64,000 nt of DNA from Pseudoscleropodium purum (GCA_963969395.1 OZ017795.1:24657063-24721062), one strand, 5' to 3'. Numbered from the stretch's first letter, positions 1 through 12,342 are shown. Made by a program: numbers and translations. The notes: generated from the sequence alone by a model not told the origin.

Positions 1-3000
1 AATATGTTATCATTATGTTGTTTGTCATACATGTAGGAGGTGCAATAATAGGGTTTGTCACACCTCCTTCTCTACATTCTCAATCTTTAGAAAATGAAGA
101 CATGGCACTCTCTCCTTGAATTGTGAAGGACACATTATTTGAAGAGTGAGAATTTTTTTCCTTTTCTTCTAAAGTTGAAAAATGGATGTGAAGATTAGAG
201 GTAGTTACACCTTTTTCACTAAGCAAACTGCTCTAAAAAGTGAGAATTGGTGAGAGAAAACTAGAACCAATGGAGGGTAGTTACAGGTATAGAAGGTGTA
301 AGACTCCTTTTCTTGTTCTATGAAGAATGAGAGTGGAGAGTGCACAATGAGATTTATGAGTGTAGAATGTGCAACTGGTGTAGAACATGGGATTATGATG
401 CAAGACATGCAAGCTGTGCACAACCTACAAACTATTGCATTTTTTGTTTTCTTATCTGTCATTGGTGTGGTGGTTTCCAATTGGATTGAATCTAGTTGCT
501 CTTAGGGCATTGAAGAAAGCAATATTTACCTCTATGTTATGGTAGAGAACACTTTTAGAGCCTCATCCCTATGTGAACCTCCTACCTTATGCTTGCACTA
601 GTAAAGAGACTTGTGATGGTACCCTACATGAAGGTCAAATGTTGAAGTAGAGAACACTTTTAGAGCCTCATCCCTATGCAAACCTCCTACCTTACACTCG
701 CATTGGTAAAGAAACTTGTGATGGTACCCTATATGAAGGTCAAATTCAACATAGATTAATTGGTTTAGTACAAAAGTGCCACATGGCATCTAGTGATTGG
801 TGCAAGGTGATGTGGACTTATCTAAACCTGACCATCACATTTCAGTTTTTCTCTATCTCTATTGAATCTGACCATCACGTACAATTAGCAACCTTGTAAT
901 GGTAAAGAGACTTGTGGTTCATATTAATTTCTAATGTAAGCCACCCATTTTTGCTAGTTGACTAATTTAGTCATCCTACTTTTGGCCCCAATTCTATCCA
1001 AAAACTCACCCAAATCCATTCATTTTCTGAAAAAATCACAAAATTAATGCCAACAAGGGGTACCATGTCAACCTTTTAATGGTGAACACTTAAGTACCAT
1101 TGGACAGAGGGGAGAGAGGGTATGGATTGTTTATAGCATGTTTATAACTCCATTCTATCAATGGTTTTCTAATTTCAGTGCACACCACTTCAAAAATTCG
1201 AAGGAATTACAATTTTCATCATAAAATTATAATTCCACTTGAGTTTGATTCATGAAACAAGCATGCACACACCCCTCTGAATAGTATCTTGCAGTTGCCC
1301 CCCAAATATTCAGATTGCTAATCAGAAAGGCTTGTCTACCTACAAAGGAATGAAGTAAGCTTATTTCACTTCTCTCCGTCCCTACCGAGTAAGTTATTTC
1401 ATCATTAGCGTTGTTGGAGGTGCAGGCAATTGTCCAGATCTATCACAAGGGGTGCATCAGGTCCTAGAATGAGCACCATTGAAGAACATGATGATTTATG
1501 ACATAACTTATTGTCACTTGAGCTTGTTCCAAACTTCCCGTGTGAATTTCATTTCAATCCAGTTCATGGAGTAATAACTTACACAACTGGATGCTGTTAT
1601 AGCTGACAACATGCCTACGACTTAAAGCACAGAATATCAGTCTATAAGTTAAGTTATTATCTGGTGGATTATTTCTTGCCACTAAGCTACAAAGCCCGAG
1701 CACTCAATTGTTCTGATTTCTGAAGCAAGTAGCCCCTGGAGGCAGAAAAATTGCAGAAGACCAAGTGTAACTTAAATTCATCACTGCCAAATTATGAACA
1801 TGCTTAACTTATTAAACTGTTGGAGGACCATAACTGTATACAATGAATAATTAATTGAAGCTCAGTCGGAACATCAGCCTTACTGTAACTTAATTTATTT
1901 TCATTTTTATTTTTTTGAAACAATGTAAGTTAACTTAATTTATCACTGTGATAGATTCAGAAAATTCATCAAAGCATATTCTCATCCTGGTTGGTGAGAC
2001 CATGCAGCGTGAAAGTTTCAAGGAAATACACTGTATCAGTACTAATAACTGAGTTCCTGAATTTAGGAGGTTGGATTATTGGACAGAGGATTGTTGAGGT
2101 GTCAACTTGATGGGAATCCCATTTGGGGGGACTGTTCAATGTTTCTGGGAAGCGAGTAAAAAAATAAAAATATATATATGTAAAAAAATACTTTTTTTTT
2201 CTTGTCTTCTCATTGAACTAGTGTGCTCCATGCCATTGCCATGGTCAAAATAAATGTAAACATAATTTTCTATTTTCTACAGTACATTCCTACAAGTGTG
2301 TTGGAAGCTCAATCTGATGGATGTGAAATGAAAAAATATTCTTAGGTCAAGGTCCTACCTTCAGACCTTCTAAATAAGCTTTATGTTCACATTTAATTCT
2401 GAGTTTCTATGTAGTTAGATAGTTTTGAAGCTCATTTATACATTCAAGAATGATAGACTTAAAGCCTCCTTGATTCATGTCTTGAAGTGCTAATTGTTGC
2501 AAAAGGAGGCAATTTGGCATGAAAATTGAGGAGTTAAAAGGGGCTTCACCAACCATTGTTTTTGTACATTTATCAATTATTATCCATCGATATCTTGTTT
2601 TAACCTTGTGTTCAAATCATTGACATTGCAATGAGCAATATTGCCTTGGGTAATGATGGTTCAACTCCATTGTCAATGACTTCATTTGTATTTTTGTCCA
2701 TCCATAGTATCACAACTTGATTTATATGATATTGTAGTATACACATGGATGATTCCAATGTTTTATTTCTACAACATTCCATTCAAGAACTCTAACAAAG
2801 TCATAAAAATTTAAAAAAACATCAAATGAGCAAATAAACTCCAAAACAAAATTTGTAGTAGTCATTATATTTAGTAAAATTATGTGTTCTTCATTCATTC
2901 AACACACACACAAAAAAAAGGAAATAGCCAAAAATATATTTTTGGGTCTTTTTAGCAGTAGGAAAGCTAAAGATTTTTTCTTTTTCTGAGAAAATTCACC

Positions 3001-3050
3001 TTCCAAAAAATCTTCCTTTATCAATTAAAAACTTTTGTCTAAAGGTCGTT
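1..3050. other. intergenic, no gene seen
   Basis: AT-rich sequence with stops in all frames apart from short chance frames. It holds a two-unit tandem repeat near 543-752. Around 2215-2300 a short stretch resembles the arms of the foldback repeat at 48095-48800 (shared motif ATGCCATTGCCA followed by A/T-rich sequence). No coding signal or RNA gene was recognised. Confidence 0.6.
543..752. repeat. two-unit tandem repeat, about 105 bp per unit
   Basis: Two adjacent units each begin TAGAGAACACTTTTAGAGCC and run through GTGATGGTACCCTA to AAGGTCAAAT. The second starts at about 648. They differ at scattered positions. A short trace of the unit (GGTAAAGAGACTTGTG) recurs near 900. The repeat creates a duplicated minus-strand peptide, which I do not regard as a gene. 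Confidence 0.8.
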
Positions 3051-3059
3051 TCAGATAAC

Positions 3060-3450
3060 TGAACTGCCCCAAGAAAATCCTTCGAAGCGAAGGTCCCTGA
3101 ATTCCCAAACACCACTCGCCACACCAACAAAAACTTTAAGAAATCGCAGCATAGAGCACCCAGTGCAACAGTGTTCGTTAAAAGTGTAGTTTACTGTACA
3201 CTGTACACTACACTGTATTGTTAAAGATTATACCGTGCGGCAGACCCAGCGCGCGCGTACAACGCGAGTCTCCCATTGGTTGGTCTTCACAGAGATCACT
3301 GTGGAGTGGACCACTCACTACTGTACTGTACAAGAACATGATTCGAATATTCCATAAACTAAAGATACTGTATAAAGGTACCGGGCCTGGTCACTTTATC
3401 ATGTCTTATCCACTCACTTACACTTTTTCTTTTCTTTTTCTTTTCTTTTG
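3060..3450. promoter_or_regulatory. GC-richer island with promoter-like motifs, no gene attached
   Basis: Composition rises sharply above its surroundings. The segment contains CCATTGG near 3270, a TATA-like TGTATAAAGG near 3370 and a TTTTC-rich pyrimidine tract at about 3425-3448. No open frame follows. It could be the remnant of a promoter, the start of a non-coding transcript, or a decayed gene end. Confidence 0.25.
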
Positions 3451-3451
3451 T

Positions 3452-3760
3452 TAAAGGCAATATGCTCTAAAAGCAGCCCATGTTCTAAAAGTGATCATGA
3501 CACAGAGGTACATTTTGTTGTCTTCAATGTACAAGCGGTGTACATTTTCAAGAGGTGGTTACTTGTACAGATCACTGCATTTCAATTTCAAAAATTCATA
3601 ATTAATTACACAAAGGTCCAAAAAATATGAAAAAAATTGAATTAAATGCCAATTCCATTTTCCTCCTACAAAAATTTACTGATAGTTGTTTCAAAAAGTT
3701 TAGTTTCTCCAAAAAAGCAATCTACTCTTAAATGGTCGCTTGAAGAGCAATTTACCTTAT
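3452..3760. repeat. dispersed repeat, copy 1
   Basis: Shares many blocks in the same order with 15185-15459: GCTCTAAAAGCAG, TGTACATTTT, CACAAAGGTCCAAAAAATAT, TTCCATTTTTC and TCTTCAAAAAA. The two are diverged direct copies. No coding content. Family unknown. Confidence 0.6.
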
Positions 3761-3899
3761 TTCAAAGTTTCAAGCTCTATTTTATTAAGTCGTTTGCCAC
3801 CAAATCACAATATCTTATTCATGTATCTATGATTGAGAATTTTGATTCCCCAAAGTATATATTCATTGAAATTTCATAGTTCCCTTGATCACTTCATTG

Positions 3900-5178
3900 T
3901 TCCCCAAGTTAAGTCAATTAGTATGCCCCATAGTATTATTACATTTTTGCACTAATTTGCAAACTTGTAAGGCATATTAATACGGAATTGTAGCATTTTA
4001 AATAAAATCCACATAATATGATCTACACTAATCCCATAGTATCTCTTCTAATGTGATTGTCACATGACTCTCTGACTCTCATTCAACTATCATCCAAATT
4101 TTCAAACTAATTGTACCACATTCATCTGCAATTCATCTATAATTCATTCAATTAGATTATGGGATTGCACACTAATTTAAATTCATGTATTAATTGAATT
4201 ACCCTTGAAAGACTAGATATCATAGTTTTGAACAACAAAATAACTTATCCCTAACATACAAAAACTTGATTTTTTCCATCCATCTAGTTATTATAGATTC
4301 TTGTATTAGTTCTCTACTATCTAGATGGTATAGATTTTATAGACTTTTCATTGCAAATACTCTATAGTACAAGTATATTATACCTCAAAAAATAACTTTT
4401 CCAATTCTAAAAATGACTCTTTACAATCAACTTGGATTAAAAAAATAAAACAAAATTCCTTAAAATTCAACATAATTAGAACTTAACCTTTTGAACTGAA
4501 AAAAAACAAAAAAAAACACAACAAAATTGCAAATGTCAGCTGCAATCTATTTCACAAGGAATTTTTAATTTTTGTTTCAAATTTTATTTTTTAAATAGAA
4601 CATTTAACCTTACCGATATGATCCATAAGTCGTATTTTTCTAAATTTTGTTTAAAAATAATCTCTAAATTATTATTCTAAAATCTATGGAATATTATATA
4701 AAATAATATTTAAACATATATATCCGTAATGTAATATATGTCATATGTTTAAAATTGGACTATCTTAGGTCTTTAATTTCTCAAGGTCCAAAGAGCCATT
4801 ATTAGGCCTCTTACTTATTAAAGAAATCAAAGATTTAACTTCATATTCTTACATTTAAATTCTTACATTCTAATTTTAATATTAAATTAAAAATATTCAA
4901 TCTACAATCAATTTACAAAGGATGTTGAATTTTGGTTCTCAATTTTATTGATAAATATTGGTCAGTGTTATGATATATCAAACATTACGGATATGATCCA
5001 TGGGTCAGATTTTAAAACTTTTGTTTAATCTCTAAAGACCCAATCAACCATTTGTGATTACTACCTAAATTCAAGTAATCTTTTTTGGCAAATTTTTCTT
5101 TTTTGATGTTCTTGTTGTTAAATTTTATGCATTTTTCACAAATCAATTAAAACTACAACTTTGACCAATCATTACTTC
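3900..5178. other. AT-rich intergenic with an internal direct duplication
   Basis: A stretch near 4540-4670 recurs at about 4910-5032. Both contain an ATTTTATT stretch, CGATATGATCCAT or CGGATATGATCCAT, and TTTGTTTAA. No gene was seen. The duplication may be two ends of an old element, but no terminal structure is clear. Confidence 0.4.
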
Positions 5179-5562
5179 TTAAAGGACCAAACAACATTTT
5201 TTGGCAATATAGCAATTTTGGGTAGCTTACTAAGAATGGAATTTTCATTATATTGTTCTGAAATTTTTTCATAACATATGGTCAAGGAGTACCTTGTTTT
5301 AAGGTGCAACAAATTTTCATAAATTTTGAAAACATGGTTTTAAAATTATTGAATGATATGTAGTTTAAGTTGTTCCCTAGACATATAAAAAAAATCACTT
5401 TAAGGAAGAAAAATAAACAAAAAAAACTTGATTTGGTTTATTTATATGTAAGTGGAAAGCTTTGAATAACTCAATTTTGATTAACTTGATGAAATTTTGA
5501 GGAGTTCTAATTTGAGGGTAGTTATAGAATCTCTATTGTAAAATAAACTTTGAAGTCCTTAT

Positions 5563-6753
5563 TTAACCTCTAAACTATTTTGACTATGTTTTTACCAAAA
5601 CCGCTCCAAAACTGCCATTTGTAGTACCATTACCAAATTTGAAATAAAAAGACATTTTTGGACACATGTAACTCTAGGATATTTTAGTAAGCTTGTTTGA
5701 AAACATGTGGAAAAAATTTCAGAAATTTCCACCATGTAGATTGAAAGATATTAGCATTTGAAGTGACAAATTTCCTTTTTGGGGCCCTGTGAAAATCTGA
5801 ACAATTGCACTTCAAAAGGTCACATTTGTATGATAAAATGTCTAAAATGGTGGTTATTATTTGCATTCATTCTTCAAGTCAAGTTGGCCACATGCTTAAA
5901 AATTTTCAAATCACTTGGAATCATGCAACATATAAGAAAAAAATAGTGAGTAGAAAGAAGTAGAGAATGATTCAAAATACTAAATTGTTAACAATTTATT
6001 TATGGAACTAATAAATGCCAATTCCAATGATTGTAATGTTGTAATAAACAATTTACACCCAATTTTTTATTTTTTTCAAATTGAGTTAAATAGAAGACTT
6101 TGAAGTTTGTCTTAGAGTAGAGATTCAATAACATTAGAAGATTTCAAGGGGGTTGAAAGGGCCGTTTCAAGCTGGTACATCCTGCAGTTCTTGCAAACAG
6201 TTGTTCACAAAAAGAGAATTAAAAAAAACATTCTTGAAATGAAGAAAAAAGTTGAAATTTTTTTTATTTCTTTCAAATGTGGCAATCATTGGGCTACATT
6301 AGCAAGCTGTCGTAGCCCACTACAGGGCAGTTCATATAGTTTGAGAACTCATAGCCCTCTTGAGGGCTAAAAACTCCTCTAATGTGACCCGCAAACTCCC
6401 ACAAACTAAATCCCTCATAACTTTTGAGTCATTGATCAAAATGGAATGATTCAAAGCTTTACAAATATACATAAATCTTGAGAACCAATTTCAAATTTCA
6501 AATTCTTAAAAAAATGATTTTTAAAGAAGTTTTTTTGTTGCTTGAGCTACCCGCCAAGCAATGAAAAGTACATATCATACTGTAACTTTTTAACCATGTA
6601 GTCAAAAGTTATGAAAATTGTTGGGCTTTAAAGCTACCCCTCAAGCTCATATTTTGTTAAAATTTCAAATAAAAAAATAGAAACTCCATTTGTAGTGAGC
6701 TACCCAAAATTTATATGTTGCCAAAAAACACAATTTAGACGTTCAAAGATTAA
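5563..6753. mobile_element. TTAA element family B, nested copy B1
   Basis: Starts TTAACCTCTAAACTATTTTG and ends at a second TTAA (6750-6753), so TTAA flanks both sides. The interior has the family landmarks in order: ACTGCCATTTGTAG, the AAAATTTCAGAAATTTCCAC block, the ATGCCAATTCCAATG block and GGGCTTTAAAGCTACC. It carries a CATTA-type insertion at 6132-6384. No transposase coding is present. Confidence 0.8.
6132..6384. mobile_element. CATTA-type miniature element E1, nested in B1
   Basis: Left end CATTAGAAGATTTCAAGGGG and right end CTCCTCTAATG form imperfect terminal inverted repeats that extend inward (GGGCCG and AGGGCT blocks). It interrupts sequence that is continuous in other B copies. 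The interior is AT-rich and non-coding. A target duplication is not clear. Confidence 0.65.
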
Positions 6754-6925
6754 GTCAATTTTCATTCATTTTGAAAAAAAATAAAAGCATTGCATGTAGA
6801 TTGTTTATTACAACACTAAAACCATTGGGATTGTAATTTTACAATTCAAAAATTAAATTCTTAACAATTTAATATTTAATACTCTACTTCTTTCTATTTA
6901 TTATTTTTTCAAGCATGAATATGAA

Positions 6926-8200
6926 TTTTTTTGTTGAAATTTTTTATATATATTTCCAACTTATTTCTTCAACATATGATGGAGAATAACAAGTTGTAGG
7001 ATCTACACATTTTTGTGTAAAAAGTTTGAAAGGGAAATGTAACCATTTGGAAAGAATAGAAAGTAATTCTTTTTGAAATCCAAGCAACATGATCTTGCAA
7101 TTGTTATGGTTTCTTATTTTGAAATTTTAACACAGTATATCCAAACAAATTAACCAAAGGATCTTGTAGTTGAATTTGTTAATGAATAAATATAGATGAA
7201 GAGTTTAGCCTTTTGGGGGGTTGAGTACTTTGAAGTAATTTTGGGTCTAAAAATTTCTTGCACAAACTTCAATTAGGGATTAAAAATTCAATGCTAAAGT
7301 TGAAAATTTCATTTCTGGTGAAACTTTCAAGCTAAATCTTCAAAACTCAAGAAAACCTATAATTATTCAAGTTTTTCTTTAATCCATGTGATTTCTATTC
7401 TTCATACTTAACATTCTCCTTAATGATGCAAACTTCACAATTGTTATGGAACTTATATTTTATAGTTCTTTTGTGTTTTGTCCCACAAACCCTTGGGTCT
7501 TTGGGATTAAAGGTTATCATTAATCAATGTTCTTAAATTGTACTATATAATGCATCTTCACAATTATTTTGTAAATTTGAACATATCCTTAGCCCTTAGT
7601 CCCTAAAGAGGTTGTCATAAATTTGCCTTTGCATTGTAGAATGACCTTTTATGTTCATTAACTTCATGAAATGTCAAATTAGAATGAGTATTTTTCTTTG
7701 CTTAAAAGACACCATAATGGTTATATTGCAATATTCTTTTAAATCACATCAAACTTACTAACCAAAGTACTAATATTACTATGTTGTTGCTTTAAGTATA
7801 ATATGATATTTTCTAGGGCTACACAAATTGAACTATATGCTATAAAAAAACAAAAATTGTTCAATTTCTAATACAATTTGAATTCTTTCTTCTAATTCAC
7901 TAAAAGTAGGTAATATAATGTCTCATATGTCATTTTCAAAACCAACTTTAGGAGTAACATTGAGGTCAAACAAAGTTTGAAATTCCACATATTTTAAAAT
8001 TGTCATGGTTGGAATAGTCTCTTCTATGATTGATAAATTAGACAATTGTTGGAGAAGCTTATCAATTTTTGTCATAAACTAATGTTGTCCATCTAACTAA
8101 AAGTGACATTGACAACTATTTCCAACCTAAAGGTAATAATTAGTCATTATCAAACTGCAATGAAGACTAGAGAGAGTATAAAAAGATATCCAATAACTAC
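6926..8200. other. AT-rich intergenic, nothing recognised
   Basis: No open frame, RNA gene or clear terminal repeat was seen. Probably old decayed repeat sequence. Confidence 0.5.
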
Positions 8201-8845
8201 TTAACCCCTAAATGCCCAAGGCTTGTTTTGAGCCTCTAAAAATTTGCTCTAAATTGAACAAAAAGTCAACATTTTGATAAGTTGTAGCAACTTTTTTTGA
8301 ATTGTAACCATACAAATTTAAAGTAGACATGTTAGAGATCACATAGGAAGAAAAAACACAACAACATCACTTATAAGTTGGAAGATTGTAACGTTTGTCC
8401 ATGAGGGTGTTAAAACTATGAAAAATTTTCAATTCACTTTTTACAAGTCAAACCTAAAAAGTTGATGACCAAAATAATATGAGGTTTAAGGGCTTAATAT
8501 GAATCACCCCAATCAATTTATGGCTTCTCAAAATCTACTCTACAATTTTTTTAGATGAGTTTGGAATGTGATTTTTTCTTCAAGTCCTAGTGTATTTGAG
8601 GCTCATTTACAAGAGCTCTTAACATTGCGGGAAGTCAAGATTGCAATGGGTACCCTTGCACAAAGTTTTGAATAGAAAAATCACTATCATTTATTTTCAA
8701 GATCAAATTTTTGATGCTAAGATTAGACTTCAAGAAGAACCTTTCAAAAATAGAAATTACTTTCAATAGAAATTTTGTTAGGTTTTATTTAACTTCAAAG
8801 AATTGCAAACACCAAATTTTGGTGCCTTGGGCATTTAGGGGTTAA
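8201..8845. mobile_element. TTAA element family A, copy A1
   Basis: Begins TTAACCCCTAAATGCCCAAG and ends with the inverse (GGGCATTTAGGGGTTAA). Length is about 645 bp, matching copies at 18482 and 36545, in reverse orientation to those two. The interior is conserved across copies: TTTGCTCTAAATTGAACAAA, ATCACTTATAAGTTG, TCAAAATCTACTCTAC and CACCAAATTTTGGTG. There is no coding frame. The TTAA boundaries and CCC start resemble piggyBac-type ends, but no transposase is present to prove this. Confidence 0.85.
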
Positions 8846-9580
8846 TTATCTTCTTTTTTTGTTAGCATATAATATAGATGACTTTTAACAATAACGAATT
8901 TAAACCTAAATTTAATTATCCACCAAAATAACTATACCTAATTTCAACTCCTTTCTAAAATTGCTCAATCAAGATTTTTACCCAGTAGAATTGACTTCCC
9001 CTATTCATGAGAGTCTACATGTAGTTATCCTAAACCCTATACTCAAGACTTTGAAAACTTGTACTAGTTTATTCATTGAGTGTCCAAAAAATGCATTCTA
9101 AGAGAATCTAAAACCCCCTTTTGACCTCCAACAAGAGCCCACAACAAAGCTTTTCAATATGATAATGGGAACCATATTGAATTGCTTGTTTGTGCAATTC
9201 TAGATGAAGTTGTTATAATCTTCAATGGTTGAATTGGTCACTATTAAATCATCCCTTTGGATACTGTGAGAATCATTGGCTAAAAACAATGTAGAAGCAT
9301 TCAATGGAAGTCAAACTACTGTACAAAACCTCCCCTTTTAACAACCAAACTCTGAGGATGAAAAGTTGCAGTTTTGTCCTGCAAGAAAACAGGATTCTTT
9401 GTCATTCATCGGACACAAAAAGTCCTGGACGTCGTTTATGAGTTTTCCAAGTTTCTATGTATATGCAGTAGGGGGCAACTCCCCTGTTTTATATTATTTT
9501 TTTATTTTCATAATTTGATTGAAAACGGGATATTTTATAGAGGTAATGATGGCGTGGAATGAAGCTGAGATGCTAGCATA
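8846..9580. other. intergenic, nothing recognised
   Basis: AT-rich, without coding or repeat structure that I could define. Confidence 0.4.
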
Positions 9581-10060
9581 CAAGCCTAAAGTCTTACGTG
9601 CAACTTGATGGCAGGTGTCAGAGTTGGGGTGGGGGTGGGGGTGGGGGTGGGACGGGATCGGAATACTAGCTGCAGTGATGGGCATTTTCAGAGCCCAAAT
9701 AAAATTTAGAAAACAAATCCTGGCCAATGAAAAGAAATCTGGAAGTCCCATGAATTCCGAAGCAAAGAGCCAATGGGAATGGAGAATCCCTTCCGCCACA
9801 ACTCCCGAAGCTCCAATTCCGCCTGACTGATAGGACGATCACCACGGACCAATCAGGTGTGGTACATTCATTCGCTGGGGCCCACACGACTCCAGCCAGC
9901 ACGCCATGCTGATATTATGCGCAATCATTTGCTGATCCGGGGATGCCAGCCAGACGACGACACTCGGACGTCCGACGTGGCAGCCAGGCACACTGCACGT
10001 ATCTTATTTGCCCTAATCGTGTTTTGGGACACTATTGACCACATTGACGCTATTTTAATT
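9580..10060. promoter_or_regulatory. GC-rich promoter-like island
   Basis: GC content is much higher than in the flanks. It contains a G-run cluster at 9626-9656 (repeats of GGGGT), CCAAT motifs near 9768 and 9850, and ACGTGGCA near 9976, an ACGT-core G-box-like site. Overlapping short frames exist on both strands, but none has recognisable protein features. It may be the detached or decayed 5' region of a gene. Confidence 0.3.
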
Positions 10061-10116
10061 TAACGTACCTAGGAGTTCTTTGAAGCGACCGCTTAGGGCC
10101 TCCTTATTAAGCTGGG

Positions 10117-10264
10117 AAACTATCCCATTATGGACAAAATGGAAGTAAGCTTATTGTGGGCAAAATTGTAATGGCAGTGTATATTTTAGAATTTGAATGT
10201 ACACCATCATTACAATTTTGTCTAAAATAGGCTTACTCCCAATTTGCCTATAATGGGGTAGTTT
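10117..10264. mobile_element. foldback element, imperfect hairpin
   Basis: Left arm AAACTATCCCATTATGGACA and right arm ending ATAATGGGGTAGTTT are inverse copies over about 65-70 nt each, with a short central loop near 10188-10198. This fits a foldback miniature element. A possible larger frame exists (CCTCCTTATTA at 10099 and its inverse near 10570), but it is only 11 bp. Confidence 0.6.
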
Positions 10265-11195
10265 ATTTAACTCATGTATCAGTGAGTGGGCAAACTTCAT
10301 AGGAGGTACTATAAAATCAAGTAGCAATTGCATTTTCATGTAAATCCAATGGGTGGAGAAGGATACAATAAGAATTTCACATGTGTTGATTCCCTCTAAA
10401 TTAACCAATCTCGACCAATGGAATTGTCCATCAAAATCATGGAATCCTCTTCTGCTCACCGATGATCGGCAAGACAATCGATAGAGCCTGTTTTGTCTTT
10501 ATACTTCAATTAGTACAAAGTTATTGATGGGGTTCACATGTAAGTCTATATTTAAAAACATTCTCTAATAAGGAGGTCTACACCATACTATATAGTGCAC
10601 CAATTGCATTTCTAAGTGTCCTAACAATGAATATACTATACTAATGGAGAGGGATGCTTTTAAAGCCTTTTGTGATTCTAATTTCAATATTCATAAGATA
10701 AGTAATTCCATGGAGGTCCAAAATTATGAAATGGGCAGGATAACTTCCAATTCCATTTATTCTCAAACTAAAATTAACTAAAAACATACTCCAAATTTCA
10801 TAAGGTCAAATTCTCTAAATTTATGAATTAGATTGTAAATGGCCTTAAATGGTGTGAACCTTCTTCAAGGTAACTTTTGTTGATGTAATTAAAGCCTTCT
10901 CTTTTCAATCGTGAGTCGTGCAATTTTCTATTCAATGTTAATTCCTTCCCTTAGTACCCCTCACTAACAGGGCAAATGAATATACATACTATTGCTAACC
11001 ACTGTTGGTGATGAGGGTTTTAAAGGCCAACCAAATGTGAAGCTAGAGGAGTGAAAGAATAAGGCAATGCCACAAGAGGATTGACCCCTCATTGCCCCAG
11101 CCAAAGATAAATGTAAATAATAGCCGCCTTTTTTGTGCCATATTTTTTTGGATTTCTTCACCTCTTCTTCATGAGTAGGGGTCATTGATTGCAAA
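10265..11195. other. intergenic, nothing recognised
   Basis: No supported gene. Short minus-strand frames at 10151-10477 and 10964-11218 have no recognisable protein character, and the first is partly made of the foldback element. Confidence 0.45.
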
Positions 11196-11534
11196 TAAGG
11201 GAGCCAACCCATTTCCAACTACTTAAGCAATTTCACATATCTGGAGCGCTGTTTTTTTGAGTAGAGAAATTTTTCCATCTACAAAAATAGAGTTTAGAAG
11301 GATTCCATATTTTTTCAGAATTTTATTACTACAATTTTTTTCATTGAAGATTTTGTTTCACACATTCTTGTCATGTAGACTTTCCTATTTTCAACTATAG
11401 GTTACTTATAAAATAAACAAAATCTGCAACCAATTGTAATGCACCACAACTACATTAGAAATTGTGCCCTCATTAATCTCCTGTTGATTGAAAAGAGTGT
11501 ACTCTATTGGTCAGGAATGGGTTGGCTCCCTTAT
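11196..11534. mobile_element. miniature element family G, copy 1
   Basis: Terminal inverted repeats: AAGGGAGCCAACCCATTTCC on the left and GGAATGGGTTGGCTCCCTT on the right. Both ends are followed inward by related blocks (ACTTAAGCAATT, AATGCACCACAACTAC) that also occur in copy 2 at 16245. Non-coding. Confidence 0.75.
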
Positions 11535-11589
11535 GAATTCAAAATTTACAAATTTTATCATGTGTTGGAAATGAAAATTTTTCCAGTGA

Positions 11590-12000
11590 GTGTTTTCCAT
11601 AGAGAGGTACGCCGCGCGGCAATTCCCCCTGGCCATGACGGATAGGGCCCTGAGTGAGCGATTTTTTTTCAAAAGAAATAAGGATAAACTAACCGACTGG
11701 GGCCAAGCTGAAAATACCAATAATAAATACGAATAAAGTTGGGACTGAGCTAATATTGCGAGGGCTGTCTGCTTTAATGGATGTTCGACCAATGAGAAGC
11801 GCCCACTGAGCTCCCATTTTCCGACGAATGACACTGTTTTGCGTGAGTGGCTATGGATGGAGACACGCTTTTGCTGTCGTGGCACCTCAGCCGTTCAGAG
11901 AAATTAAATAGCCACTGCTGGTTCGTTTTCTGGCGGGACTGCCGGCCGGCAGGGGGTAAAAGTTCATGGCCTGACTTTTATTTCTCTTGATGCAATGGTT
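11590..12000. promoter_or_regulatory. GC-richer island without a gene
   Basis: Contains GCCGCGCGGC near 11611, CCAATGAG near 11788 and CCGGCCGGC near 11942. The composition is promoter- or exon-like. The longest frame (minus, 11511-11885) overlaps the family G element and shows no domain. It ends against an (ATA)n/(AAAT)n microsatellite at about 12005-12041. Confidence 0.25.
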
Positions 12001-12094
12001 CGCCATAATAATAATAATAATAAATAAATAAATAAATAAACGAGGTTCATGGACTCTAAAGTTAATACTTACGAAGTAACTTGCGCACTAAATT

Positions 12095-12272
12095 TTTTAA
12101 TTTTTAATTTTTTTTAAACAAGCGTGTTCAAGAAACACATTGCAAGGGATTTCCATCACGAAGAGAGGTTGATTTCACACAAGGTTAAGAACTTGCTATC
12201 ACTAAATATCGAACCCACAACCATGCCATTTAGTTTGAGTACCTCACCGCCATCATCTAGTAGTTTAGGGTC
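12095..12272 (-). mobile_element. tRNA-derived SINE, copy 1
   Basis: Read on the minus strand, it has an A-box-like TGGCGGTGAGGTAC (within 12237-12254), then a B-box-like GGGTTCGATATT (within 12202-12218) at tRNA-like spacing. These are followed by a body (TTGTGTGAAATCA, CCTTGCAATGTGTTTCTTGA) and an A/T-rich tail (TTTAAAAAAAATTAAAAATT). A second copy in opposite orientation at 62325 shares head, boxes, body and tail start. Box order plus A-rich tail is the classical layout of plant SINEs transcribed by RNA polymerase III. Target duplications are not clear for this copy. Confidence 0.7.
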
Positions 12273-12342
12273 ATCTCGAACCAATTGTACACTAATATTA
12301 GTTGTGTCACTTTGAACCCATTTCCGCCCAAAACAATCTGCC

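Larger units (their letters stand above)
5179..6925. mobile_element. TTAA element family B, host copy interrupted by another B copy
   Basis: Reverse-orientation B element. It begins at a TTAA and carries the family interior (TTTTTTGGCAATATAGCAAT, then GGGTAGCTTACTA). It runs to 5566, stops at TTAA, and resumes at 6750 with TTAAGTCAATTTTCATTC and the usual following block, ending truncated near 6925. The gap is filled by copy B1. Copies at 16552 and 13248 have this region uninterrupted, which shows the original site was a single TTAA. It is non-coding and cannot move by itself. Confidence 0.75.

Noticed and set aside
9494..9902. overlapping frames on both strands with a GW or HP repeat
   Set aside because: The repeat is the translation of the G-run cluster; there is no conserved protein feature.
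10097..10580. larger element framed by CCTCCTTATTA and its inverse around the foldback
   Set aside because: The shared end is only 11 bp and no second copy was seen.
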